A stretch of DNA of 64,000 nucleotides from Nocardia arizonensis (GTDB lineage Bacteria; Actinomycetota; Actinomycetes; Mycobacteriales; Mycobacteriaceae): NCBI RefSeq assembly GCF_001310275.1, contig NZ_LGYZ01000048.1, positions 1 to 64,000 of the forward strand, in the 5' to 3' direction. Positions 16,508 through 24,526 of this stretch are shown here, piece after piece. How positions within the stretch are numbered: the stretch's first letter is position 1; each line of letters opens with the position of its first letter. The position numbers and the translations under genes were made by a program. The notes under the pieces are model-generated. The model did not search any database, was not told the DNA's origin, and saw only the letters and a list, made by a program, of their open reading frames with translations.

Positions 16508-17563
16508 CTACCAGGTTCGAGTCGCGCCGGATTCCAGCCGCTCGCCCTTGTGCCGCCAACGCGGCTCCTTGTCGACGGTGCGCCCGGTGATGTGCCGCAG
16601 ACTGCGGATCACCGAACCGTAGAGACCGGACGCGGTGGACGAGAGTTTCCCGCCCGGCGGCTCGTCCATGAACGGCATGAACTTGTCCGGGAATCCGGGC
16701 ATGGTGCATCCGATGCAGATGCCGCCGACATTCGGGCAACCGCCGACGCCGTTGATCCAGCCGCGCTTGGGCACATTGCATTTCACGACCGGACCCCAAC
16801 AGCCCAGTTTCACAATGCATTTCGGTGACCCGTACTCGGTGGCGAAATCGCCTTCCTCGTAGTAGCCCGCCCGGTCGCAGCCTTCGTGAACGGTCGCGCC
16901 GAACAGCCATTTCGGCCGCAGCGATTCGTCCAGGGGAATCATCGGCGCCTGTCCGGTCGCCATATAGAGCAGATAGGTGAGAGTTTCGGACAGGTTGTCC
17001 GGGTGGATCGGGCACCCGGGCACGCAGACGATCGGAATCCCCGCCTTACTGCGCCATTCCCAGCCGAGATAGTCCGGGACGCCCATCGCGCCGGTGGGAT
17101 TGCCCGCCATCGCGTGTATACCGCCGTAGGTGGCGCAGGTGCCGACGGCGACGACCGCGGTCGCCTTGGGCGTCAAGCGGTCCAGCCAGGCGCTCGTGGT
17201 CATCGGCTGTCCGGTCGCCGGATCGTTGCCGAATCCGCACCAATACCCCTCTTCATGGAGTTTCTCATTGGGAATCGAACCCTCGACGACGAGGACGAAG
17301 GGTTCGAGTTCACCGCGATCGGCTTTGAAGAACCATTCGAGGAAGTCGTCGGCTCCCCCGGTCGGGCCGCATTCGAAATCGATGAGCGGCCAGTGGACAG
17401 CGATTTTCGGTAGTCCGGGGAGCGCGCCCAGTGCGATCTCCTCGATACTCGGCTGGGTGGCCGCCGTCAGCGCCACCGAGTCACCGTCGCAACTGAGGCC
17501 CGCGTTGATCCAGAGCACGTGGATCAAGGTGTCTTCGGCCTTTACTGCTTCCTGTGTGGGCAT
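16508..17563 (-). CDS. hhyS: [NiFe] hydrogenase small subunit, group 1h (Hhy)
   Basis: The 351-residue Fe-S subunit conducts electrons from the Ni-Fe site. The usual proximal-cluster motif CxGC is changed to CDGD (Cys25, Asp28). With Cys143 (GTCATYGG) and Cys184 (VPGCPIHPDN) this gives the 3-Cys/1-Asp proximal cluster known from the Ralstonia eutropha actinobacterial-type hydrogenase. Medial and distal ligands are in HEGCDRAGYY, SPKCIVKLGCWGPVVKC and GGCPNVGGICIGC. There is no Tat signal, so the enzyme is cytoplasmic or peripheral on the inner face. The ATG at 17563 has GGAAG at good spacing; a GTG nine bases upstream does not. Confidence 0.97.
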   Translation of the reverse strand: MPTQEAVKAEDTLIHVLWINAGLSCDGDSVALTAATQPSIEEIALGALPGLPKIAVHWPLIDFECGPTGGADDFLEWFFKADRGELEPFVLVVEGSIPNEKLHEEGYWCGFGNDPATGQPMTTSAWLDRLTPKATAVVAVGTCATYGGIHAMAGNPTGAMGVPDYLGWEWRSKAGIPIVCVPGCPIHPDNLSETLTYLLYMATGQAPMIPLDESLRPKWLFGATVHEGCDRAGYYEEGDFATEYGSPKCIVKLGCWGPVVKCNVPKRGWINGVGGCPNVGGICIGCTMPGFPDKFMPFMDEPPGGKLSSTASGLYGSVIRSLRHITGRTVDKEPRWRHKGERLESGATRTW

Positions 17564-17598
17564 AACAGCCACTTCCTGAAGCCGGAATTGTCACCGCA

Positions 17599-17614
17599 TG
17601 TGATACTGATCACG
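17599..17614. promoter_or_regulatory. CRP/GlxR-like operator upstream of hhyS
   Basis: The 16-mer TGTGATACTGATCACG is a near-perfect GTGA-N6-TCAC palindrome. It lies in the 56-bp gap between the hypB stop and the hhyS start, 36-51 bases before the hhyS ATG. A possible -10 (GACAAT on the minus strand) lies downstream of it. The pattern fits the cAMP-receptor class of regulators (CRP/GlxR) in actinomycetes and would link hydrogenase expression to carbon status. The binding protein is inferred. Confidence 0.6.
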
Positions 17615-17619
17615 TCAGT

Positions 17620-18477
17620 TTAAGTCTGGCGCGAAAGATCATCAATAGCTGTCGACTTGCTTGCCCGCCGTTCTCGGCGCAGCCAGTCGTACCAGAGGGA
17701 TAGTCCCGCACCCGTTACCGCCGAGACCGGAATGATCTCGATACCGGGATTCACCGAATCGGCATACTCCCGGAACCGCAGTGGATTGAAATCGACATAC
17801 GGCAGCAGATCGGTCTTGTTGATCAGCACCAATCGCGCGGCGGCGAACATGTGCGGGTATTTCAGCGGTTTGTCGTCGCCCTCGGTCACCGAGATCACCA
17901 CGACCTTGCCGCGCTCGCCCAGATCGAACAGTGCCGGACAGACCAGATTTCCGACATTCTCGATCAGGAGCAGGGTGGCGGGCTCGGGCATGAGCGCGTC
18001 GAGGGCACGGCCCATCATCTCGGCATCCAGGTGGCACCCCGCGCCGGTGTTCACCTGCACCACCGGCCGTCCGGTCGCACGGATGCGCTCCGCGTCGAGC
18101 ACCGTCTCCTGATCGCCCTCGATGACCGCGATCGGGATCTCGGCCAGGTCGCGGATCGTGCGCTCGAGCAGCGTGGTCTTACCCGCACCCGGCGAACTGG
18201 TGATATTGAGTGCCAGAATGTTCGAGCGCTCCAGCCGATTGCGGATATGCCGGGCCGCTTCGTCGTTCTTGGCGAGCACCTTCTGCTCCAAGGAGACCGT
18301 CTCGGTCGCCTGGTGTGCGTGCTCGTGATCGTGCGGATGCACATGGTCGTGCCCGCCGTCATGTTCATGACCGTCGTGCTGATGGGCGCCGTGCTGATGG
18401 GCGCCGTGTTCGTGCGGGCGGTCACCGGAGATCGTGATCACCGCGGTGTCGTTTCCGCATCCACAGGTTGCGCACAC
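17620..18477 (-). CDS. hypB: Hydrogenase nickel incorporation GTPase HypB
   Basis: HypB (285 aa) is the GTPase that drives nickel delivery with HypA. It starts with the high-affinity metal motif CATCGCG, then a histidine-rich metal store at about residues 23-62 with repeated GAHQH and HDHEHAH-like runs. The G domain follows: P-loop SSPGAGKTT, ENVGNLVCP for G3 and NKTDLLPY for G4. The long His stretch suggests nickel storage as well as insertion. The GTG start at 18477 follows GGAGG by about 9 bases and lies inside the end of hypA (40-bp overlap). Confidence 0.97.
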   Translation of the reverse strand: MCATCGCGNDTAVITISGDRPHEHGAHQHGAHQHDGHEHDGGHDHVHPHDHEHAHQATETVSLEQKVLAKNDEAARHIRNRLERSNILALNITSSPGAGKTTLLERTIRDLAEIPIAVIEGDQETVLDAERIRATGRPVVQVNTGAGCHLDAEMMGRALDALMPEPATLLLIENVGNLVCPALFDLGERGKVVVISVTEGDDKPLKYPHMFAAARLVLINKTDLLPYVDFNPLRFREYADSVNPGIEIIPVSAVTGAGLSLWYDWLRRERRASKSTAIDDLSRQT

Positions 18478-18812
18478 GCTGTACTCACCTCCATCGATCG
18501 GATTCGGAGATCGAGCCCCGACACCACCGCGACGTCGGCGCTGCCGCAGTGCCGGCACAACACGATGAGATCGGTCAGCGGACTGTCCGCGCCACAGCCG
18601 CGGCAGTGCGCCGAGCCCGGCAATTCCACGATGTCGAGTCGGGCGCCGTCGGCCACGGTGCCCTCCGCGGCGAGATCGAAACAGAAGCGCATGGCATCGG
18701 GAACCACCGCGCACAACATGCCCACCTCTACGGTCACGCTGTGCACCGTCCGCCCCGCCGCGTGCTCGCATACCGCGTCGACGACACTCTGGGTGATAGC
18801 CATTTCGTGCAT
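18438..18812 (-). CDS. hypA: Hydrogenase nickel metallochaperone HypA
   Basis: HypA (124 aa) binds nickel through the N-terminal MHE motif (Met1, His2) seen in MHEMAITQSVVDAV. Its structural zinc site is formed by two CXXC pairs, HCRGCGADS and LCRHCGSAD. The start is fixed by the MHE motif; a GTG one codon upstream is possible. It is the first gene of the minus-strand hydrogenase operon, with 230 bp of non-coding sequence upstream that must hold the main promoter. Confidence 0.95.
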   Translation of the reverse strand: MHEMAITQSVVDAVCEHAAGRTVHSVTVEVGMLCAVVPDAMRFCFDLAAEGTVADGARLDIVELPGSAHCRGCGADSPLTDLIVLCRHCGSADVAVVSGLDLRIRSMEVSTACAQPVDAETTPR

Positions 18813-19041
18813 CACGGTTCTCGGTTCGTCGGGGGACCCCGGTGTCGACGCTACTCCCGGGCAACCATCTCCCGTCGCCACTTCGCCAGACTCGACCGCC
18901 GACCGGCCGCGCGCCGATGGCCGCACACGCGTGGGCATCGGCATCGGCACAGTCGGCGGCCGAGCGCTCGGTCACCTCGGCCGCCGACCGGCGTGATCAC
19001 AGCCGCGTCAGCGTCGCGTCGCTCACCGTACGGTTGCTGCT

Positions 19042-20490
19042 CTATCTCGAGAGCCGGTCGGAGCCGCGCACCGATCGACCGCCCGCCGAGGCATCGACCT
19101 CGCCGGTCCCGGGACGCGCGTGCTGGACGTCGGCGAGGGCGAGCACCCTGTCGAAGCCCTCGGCGAAACTCTCGCTCAACAGTCCCACGTCGGGAATAGC
19201 GGCGGTGTCCGCGTTGATCGCGAGGCAGCAGGCGTCGACATGAGAGGTCAGCGTCACGTTGACGGCCGTGCCGATGGTCGGACCGAACGCGTACATGCGG
19301 TCGATCCGCGCACCGGCGAGATAGAGCGGAACCGGCGATCCGGGCACGTTCGACGCGACGAAGTCGACATGCTCCAACATGCGGGTGACCGGCCCGACCG
19401 GCAACCGGTTGAGGGCGGCCGCGAGAGCGTTGGAGAACGGAATCGCAGGTTCCCGGCGCCACGCGCCGATGACCTCGTGCAGGGCGCGGACCAGGTCACC
19501 GGTTTCGGGTATGTCGGCAGGCAGCGCGAAACGAGTCAGGGTGATCTTGTTTCCGCCGAGCGGGTCCTCCGGCCTGCGCAGACTCATCGGCATGGTCACG
19601 CGCAGGCGGTCGACCCGCGCCCCGTGCCTGCGGTGATAGGTGCGCAGTCCGATGATGACGGCGGCGAGGAAGACGTCGTTCATCGTGACCCCGACGCTGC
19701 GGGCGGCCCGGTGCAGCGGCTCGACGGGCACGTCGAGTACCGCCAGTTCACGGCAGGTGCTCCGCGCGGTCATCACCGGCGAGAGTGTGTCGGTGATCGG
19801 ACGGACCATGCGGACCATCGAGGCGATCAGCGCGGAACCGTCCCGCACGGTGCGCACCGGATGCGCGACGGTATTCCACACCATCCCCGGTGTGGCCGTC
19901 ACGCCCGCCCGGAGTAGGTCCGCGCCGACGACCAAGTTCCACAACGCGATATCGCGCAGCGGCCCGCCGCCGTCGGTCCGCGGCGGCGGCGGATGGGTTC
20001 GCTCGGTACCCGCCCGGTCCAGGTCGAGGATCTCGCCGGCGATCCGTATGCCGCCGATGCCGTCGGTGAGGCTGTGGTGCAGCGTCAGGACCAAGGCGCT
20101 CGCATCGTTCTCCAGGCCGCTCAGCAGGGTCGTCCGCCAGAGCGGGCGGATCGGGTCGAAGGCGGTCATGGCCTCGGTGCGGGCGAATTCGAGGACCGCC
20201 GACAGGTTCGAGGAGCGCGGCAGCGCCGCGTGACGCACGTGCCAGTGCAAATCGAAATGCGGATCGGCTTCCCACCGCGGCGGGGTGAGACCGAACGGCA
20301 CGCCGACCAACCGGTCGCGCAATTTCGGCACGACCCGAGTGCCGCGATCGATCGTGCGCACCAGACGATCCCAGTCGGGGTCGACGTCGAGCAACAGCAC
20401 CGTGACGATCGTCGAACGTAGGGCCGGGTCACGCTCCATGTTCCAGGAGAACAGGTCGGACTGGGACAGATGAGTTTGCCTGCGGTCCAT
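19042..20490 (-). CDS. Wax ester synthase/diacylglycerol acyltransferase (WS/DGAT)
   Basis: A 482-residue acyltransferase of the WS/DGAT family that makes storage triacylglycerol or wax ester from acyl-CoA. The catalytic motif reads HHSLTDG (about residues 145-151), matching HHxxxDG. Other family blocks are PLWRTTLLSGLENDASALVLTLHH, NDVFLAAVIIGLRTYH, LRVTMPMSLR, GNKITLTRF and FVASNVPGSPVPLYLAGARI. The ATG at 20490 follows GAAGGGAG. The C-terminal 25 residues are low-complexity. It stands alone, tail toward the hypA promoter region; such genes are multicopy in Nocardia and mycobacteria. Confidence 0.92.
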   Translation of the reverse strand: MDRRQTHLSQSDLFSWNMERDPALRSTIVTVLLLDVDPDWDRLVRTIDRGTRVVPKLRDRLVGVPFGLTPPRWEADPHFDLHWHVRHAALPRSSNLSAVLEFARTEAMTAFDPIRPLWRTTLLSGLENDASALVLTLHHSLTDGIGGIRIAGEILDLDRAGTERTHPPPPRTDGGGPLRDIALWNLVVGADLLRAGVTATPGMVWNTVAHPVRTVRDGSALIASMVRMVRPITDTLSPVMTARSTCRELAVLDVPVEPLHRAARSVGVTMNDVFLAAVIIGLRTYHRRHGARVDRLRVTMPMSLRRPEDPLGGNKITLTRFALPADIPETGDLVRALHEVIGAWRREPAIPFSNALAAALNRLPVGPVTRMLEHVDFVASNVPGSPVPLYLAGARIDRMYAFGPTIGTAVNVTLTSHVDACCLAINADTAAIPDVGLLSESFAEGFDRVLALADVQHARPGTGEVDASAGGRSVRGSDRLSR

Positions 20491-20726
20491 CGTTCGGCTC
20501 CCTTCGTGCCCGCTGCCACAGGGTGTTCTGGTGCGCGTCGCGGGCGGGGCTCGACAATGCGACCCGGCCTCGCGGGTGCGTGACAGGCGTAGCGAACAGT
20601 CTCCCCGCATCCCGATGGCAACACAGGATGGAGAAGACCTCGATCCGGGTGTCATTCGTCATCTGCGCATTCGCACCGTGTGCCGTCACCGGCGCGGCGG
20701 CCGAGGGGCGCGGGACGGCGGCGCTT

Positions 20727-20749
20727 GACCTTGACATCGTGACAAGGTC
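20727..20749. promoter_or_regulatory. MerR-type operator/promoter
   Basis: A 7-bp perfect inverted repeat, GACCTTG and CAAGGTC separated by 9 bases, lies in the spacer between a -35 TTGACC (20725-20730) and a weak -10 TTCACT (20750-20755). The 19-bp spacer is the hallmark of MerR-controlled promoters. The predicted start of transcription is only a few bases before the HEAT-repeat gene, whose partner is a MerR-family regulator, so autoregulation is likely. Confidence 0.75.
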
Positions 20750-20766
20750 TTCACTTGGCGCAGGAG

Positions 20767-21450
20767 GTGAGCACCATCGATTCGACACACAGCGATTCAT
20801 CCGACGCTCGCTCGCGTGACGCGTTGGCCGCGGCGGACGCCTCGACTCGGCTGCGGGCCGCATTGGCGATCGGCACCCGGGCCGATCCCGATCTCATCGA
20901 CGCGCTCTTGGCACGATGCGCGATCGAACCGGACTTCTTCGTGCGCGACATGCTCACGTGGGCCCTCGTCCGTATGCCCGCGAGGCTCACCGTGCCCGGA
21001 CTCCGCGCGGAGCTTCGTTCCGACCTGCCCCAGGCCCGCAGTCAGGCACTGCATACCTTGTCCAAGATCGGTGACCGCGGGGTATGGCCCGCGATCAGCC
21101 GTGCGCTGCTGTGCGATGCCGACGACGATGTCGCGCGAAGCGCGTGGCGGGCCGCCGTCATCCTCGTGCCCGATGACGACAGGAGGGCGCTGGCCGAGGA
21201 ACTGGCCACCCAACTCGGTCGCGGCGACCGGGAGATGCGGCTGAGTCTGAGCCGGGCGCTCGTCGCATTGGCGGACGTTTCCGTCCCGGTCATACGGGCC
21301 GCGACGGCCAGTGACGACGAGGCGGTGCGCGCGCACGCGTCGGCCACCGAGCGGCTCCTGCTCGACCCGGACGCCGAATTCGAATCGGCCGTCGCGGCGG
21401 CGAGACGTGTCGCCGCGCTCGGCCCGCGGGCGGAGCGGTCGGCGTGCTGA
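20767..21450 (+). CDS. HEAT-repeat protein paired with MerR regulator
   Basis: This protein has about 227 residues and is made almost wholly of helical HEAT-like repeats (SDARSRDALAAADASTRLRAALAIG, DFFVRDMLTWALVRM, ARSQALHTLSKIG, DDDVARSAWRAAVILVP, DEAVRAHASATERLL). No enzyme motif or signal peptide. The start is uncertain: a GTG at 20767 directly follows AGGAG, and a TTG at 20755 overlaps the -10. The stop overlaps the start of the MerR gene by 7 bases, so the two are translated together. The same kind of repeats recurs in the C-terminal half of the MerR protein, which suggests the two interact. Confidence 0.75.
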   Translation: MSTIDSTHSDSSDARSRDALAAADASTRLRAALAIGTRADPDLIDALLARCAIEPDFFVRDMLTWALVRMPARLTVPGLRAELRSDLPQARSQALHTLSKIGDRGVWPAISRALLCDADDDVARSAWRAAVILVPDDDRRALAEELATQLGRGDREMRLSLSRALVALADVSVPVIRAATASDDEAVRAHASATERLLLDPDAEFESAVAAARRVAALGPRAERSAC

Positions 21451-22481
21451 TCGGTGACGTGGCACGGCATTCGGGTGTGAGCGCCCGAATGCTGCGTCAC
21501 TACGACGCGATCGGCCTGGTGCGGCCGACGGGCCGGACCGTCGCGGGCTACCGTGAGTACTCCACCGAGGACATTCGCCGGATATTCCACGTGGAGAGTC
21601 TGCGTTCACTCGGGTTGTCGCTGCGTCAGGTCGCCCGCGCGCTCGAGGATCCGGCGTTCACACCGTCCGCGCTGATCGGTGACCTCATCCGGCGAACCGA
21701 AGAGCGGATCGAGCGCGAACAGGAGCTCCTGGAGCGGCTCCGGGCCGTCCGCGCGTCGGCGTCCTCGGAGTGGCAGAGCGCGCTGCGCATCACCGAACTC
21801 CTGCGCGGGCTCAATTCCTCCGATCCAGCGCGCCGCCAGCAGACGGTGTTGACACCCGTCGAGGACGTGCCGGTGCCCACCGATCTGCTGGCCGCGGCGA
21901 TCCTGAGCGAATCCGATCCGAATGTGGCGGGCGCCTTGCGCTGGGCACTGGCAAGGTCAGGCGCCGAGGGCGTCGCGAGCGTGCGCGCGGGACTGCGTTC
22001 CGACGACGTCACGGTACGGCGACGCGCGGTCTCGGCGATCGCCGAGATTCCCGGCGACGAGGCCGCCGCGGCACTGTCCGACGCACTCGGCGACCCCGAC
22101 GCGACCGTGCGCGCGCACGCCGCGTTGGCCTGCGGTGCCTACGGCGCGATCACGGCCGCACCGCTGCTCGTCGCGATGGTGGTCGACGGGGTCAACGACG
22201 TCGAGGCCGCCGAGGTACTGGGAGCGCTTGCGCTGGATCCCGATCACGCCGACCGGATCATGACCGCGCTCGTCGACGAGCTCGCCGCGCCTGACGCGAA
22301 CCCCGCGGCACGGTTACGGGTGACCCAAGCGCTCGCCGAATTGCCGGGAACTCTGGCGCTGGACGTCGTCCGGGATCTGGCACACGACAGCGACCGAACC
22401 GTCGCTCTCACCGCGTCGTCGCTCGTACCGGTCATCACCGGGCGCACGGGCGACGGTCTCTCCGACGCGGCGGCTCGGTGA
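21444..22481 (+). CDS. MerR-family regulator with C-terminal HEAT repeats
   Basis: A 345-residue protein. Residues 1-70 form a MerR winged helix (LIGDVARHSGVSARMLRHYD, YREYSTEDIRRIFHVESLRSLGLSLRQVARAL). A dimerisation coiled coil (DLIRRTEERIEREQELLERL) follows, and then a HEAT-repeat array to the C-terminus (SDDVTVRRRAVSAIAEIPGDEA, DATVRAHAALACGAYG, DVEAAEVLGALAL) in place of the usual ligand domain. The start is GTG at 21444, overlapping the upstream gene. It very likely binds the CCTTG/CAAGG palindrome at 20727-20749. The inducing signal is unknown; no metal-binding cysteines are seen. Confidence 0.88.
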   Translation: MLIGDVARHSGVSARMLRHYDAIGLVRPTGRTVAGYREYSTEDIRRIFHVESLRSLGLSLRQVARALEDPAFTPSALIGDLIRRTEERIEREQELLERLRAVRASASSEWQSALRITELLRGLNSSDPARRQQTVLTPVEDVPVPTDLLAAAILSESDPNVAGALRWALARSGAEGVASVRAGLRSDDVTVRRRAVSAIAEIPGDEAAAALSDALGDPDATVRAHAALACGAYGAITAAPLLVAMVVDGVNDVEAAEVLGALALDPDHADRIMTALVDELAAPDANPAARLRVTQALAELPGTLALDVVRDLAHDSDRTVALTASSLVPVITGRTGDGLSDAAAR

Positions 22482-22502
22482 CGGTGTATCGCTGTATCGC
22501 GT

Positions 22503-23074
22503 TCAGACGGCTTCGGCGACGGTGAGGACGGCGTCGGCGATGAAGGGGTCGCTTTCCAGTTCCCGCTCGAGTTCACGGAGTCTGACCGCGACACCGGATT
22601 CCGCCGGGTCGCCGACCAGGTCGACGCTCGCGACGAGGAAGAGTTTTCGGGGCCCGACGTATTCCAGTCGGACGAATCGCACCGACGCCACCGCGGGCAT
22701 GCGCTCGATTCGGGCGATGGCGGCGGCGCGCAGTTCCGGCGAGCCGGGTTCGCCGGTCAGGAATCGCCGGCTTCGATCGATCAGCACCACCGCGATCGTG
22801 CCGAGTAGCAGGCCCACCAGTATCGACCCGAATGCGTCCCAGACCGCGGACCCGGTGAGCTGGTGCAGACCCATACCCGCGCCCGCGACCAGGGCGACAA
22901 GCGAGTGTTCGACGCGCTGCCTCGAGCACTTCGCGCGTCTTCGCATTCGCTGCCGCGTCGACGTGGTCTGCCCGGTGGCGTGTGTGCGAATCCGCCACCT
23001 CGGATTCACCAGCGCGATCTCGTACGCGCCCGCCACGACCACCGCCGCCGATCGGGTGACCGACCGCGCCCACC
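22503..23074 (-). pseudogene. Remnant of a cation diffusion facilitator (CDF) transporter
   Basis: The last 130 codons before the stop at 22503 encode a clear CDF-family C-terminal part. It has a membrane helix pair (LTGSAVWDAFGSILVGLLLG, AVVLIDRSRRFLTGE), then the cytoplasmic metal-sensing domain (AAIARIERMPAVASVRFVRLEYVGPRKLFLVASVDL). Upstream, the homology breaks up between frames (AYEIALVNPRW in one, VDAAANAKTREVLEA in another), and the first transmembrane helices are absent. No start with a ribosome site exists before the PAS-ANTAR gene that ends at 23075. I read it as a truncated, frameshifted relic of a divalent-metal exporter. Confidence 0.65.
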
Positions 23075-23719
23075 CTACTCGTGCACGGTGAGCAGCAGGT
23101 GGTCGAATCTGGTTCGAACCTGCGCCGTCGCGCCCTCGAGGTGACTCAGGGCGGCGACCAGTTTCTCGGCCAGCACCCGCACCCGGACATTGGTATCCTG
23201 GGACCGCCACACCAGCAGACTGAACGCCTGGTCGGCGCCGATACCGTAGGCCAGCATCAACGCCCCTTTGGCCTGCTCGATGGCCGCGCGCGCCGCGACC
23301 AGCTCCGGCAACTGTTCGTCCACGACGATGGCCTGTTCGGCCGCGATGGTGTCGGTGACGTCGATGTAGTAGCCGGTGGTGCCGACGAGGGCGCCGTCGG
23401 GGTCGTGGAGTTGGTCGCCGACGACGAGGACGTGGCGGGTGGCGCCGCTCGTGTCGATGATGCGATGGCGGCTGCTGAAGGGCAGACCGGTCTCCACGAC
23501 GCGGCTCAGCGTGTCGGCGACCTCGGCACGGTCGTCGGGATGCTTGTGCGTCAGCAACAGCCGAGTGGTCGGTTCCACTTGACCGGGAGCGTAGCCGTGC
23601 AGGGCGGCGACTTCGTCGGACCACTGCCACCGTTGGTCGGCGAACCAGAACCAGAACTTCCCGGTGCGCCGTGAGAAGCCGCCCTTCGCAGCCGGATTCG
23701 TCGCCTCATAATCGAACAC
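23075..23719 (-). CDS. PAS-ANTAR domain protein (putative RNA-binding antiterminator)
   Basis: About 214 residues. The N-terminal PAS domain is of the type often seen before ANTAR (FWFADQRWQWSDEVAALHGYAPG, LLLTHKHPDDRAEVADTL, HRIIDTSGATRHVLVVGDQL, GTTGYYIDVTD). The C-terminal ANTAR domain (about 150-205) has LVAARAAIEQAKGALMLAYG and the aromatic/Ala pattern AFSLLVWRSQDTNVRVRVLAEKLV. ANTAR proteins bind paired hairpins in nascent RNA to prevent termination. The start is uncertain: GTG at 23719 is chosen because sequence upstream is low-complexity, but it lacks a good ribosome site. Confidence 0.85.
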   Translation of the reverse strand: MFDYEATNPAAKGGFSRRTGKFWFWFADQRWQWSDEVAALHGYAPGQVEPTTRLLLTHKHPDDRAEVADTLSRVVETGLPFSSRHRIIDTSGATRHVLVVGDQLHDPDGALVGTTGYYIDVTDTIAAEQAIVVDEQLPELVAARAAIEQAKGALMLAYGIGADQAFSLLVWRSQDTNVRVRVLAEKLVAALSHLEGATAQVRTRFDHLLLTVHE

Positions 23720-24104
23720 CGAGGAATTATTGCGACTGGATGACGATCGCGCAGCCGCAGGGCAACCGGTCACCGACCGAATCACACAGACCCCCCCGCC
23801 GGGGGCGCAGGCTACGGCGCCGGACGCTGACCAGGTGATTTCATTGACGTGTCGGGTCGACGCACCGTATCGGACATCGGCCGAATCCACGGCAACTCTT
23901 CGCTATTCGGCTCCTCGGCCCGGATAACAGTTCGCTCAATGTACTGACACCGGCGCGGCGTGCTGCGATGCTCGAATCCTGGCCCATCGATGTGAGCTCG
24001 CGAACGCGAAGTCGCTCGAAACGGCACAGAAGGGCCACATGTGCCGCTGATCGAACTGCTTGACGGCGAAAGAACGAAGTCAGGTCGAGTGAGAGGCGGA
24101 ATCC
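23720..24104. other. Intergenic region, 385 bp
   Basis: No reading frame with coding character or a ribosome site was found on either strand. The region separates the minus-strand PAS-ANTAR gene from a plus-strand small gene, so it should hold divergent promoters. It contains a C-run (8 bases, around 23791-23798) and locally AT-richer sequence near 23920-23945. Confidence 0.4.
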
Positions 24105-24326
24105 GTGAACGACGATGCGACCGTGTATCGAGTCCAGTTCTCTTCGAGTTCCGCGCGAATCGGCGATCTCGCGCAGTCCGTATTCGCGCACCGACTGAAG
24201 TTGGTCGGCGCCATGATCATCCACGGGAACTTTCCGAGTCCGGTCACCATCGGCGCGACGCGGCGGGCCGCCGCCCGCATCGCCGAACTGCCGTTCGTCG
24301 GCGGAGTCGACGCGATCTCCGACTGA
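24105..24326 (+). CDS. Small hypothetical protein (73 aa)
   Basis: A 73-residue protein I do not recognise. It starts with GTG preceded by GAGAGG and reads MNDDATVYRVQFSSSSARIG... with a hydrophobic centre (LKLVGAMIIHGNFPSPVTIG) and a helical end (TRRAAARIAELPFVGGVDAIS). It is probably soluble and compact. Third-position G/C use supports coding. No partner gene is tightly linked. Confidence 0.5.
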   Translation: MNDDATVYRVQFSSSSARIGDLAQSVFAHRLKLVGAMIIHGNFPSPVTIGATRRAAARIAELPFVGGVDAISD

Positions 24327-24526
24327 TCCCGGTGCCGCCGTGCGGGCTCGGCGGGTCCGAGAATCCCCGGTGACACCACCGAGACTCACTCGAGTCCGCG
24401 CCGCCGCCGTGCCCGCGGCGCGGACGGCATCCCCGCCTCTCGCACGGATACCGAGTTTGGGCCCGCGGGTCGGGGGTAGGACGCGCGGCGAAGCCCGATC
24501 CCCACCATCGAGGAGGTGCAGGACCC

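Noticed and set aside
18993..19000. GTGATCAC palindrome upstream of hypA as a CRP site
   Set aside because: It lacks the six-base spacing of a CRP-class site. It is an 8-bp palindrome that can occur by chance.
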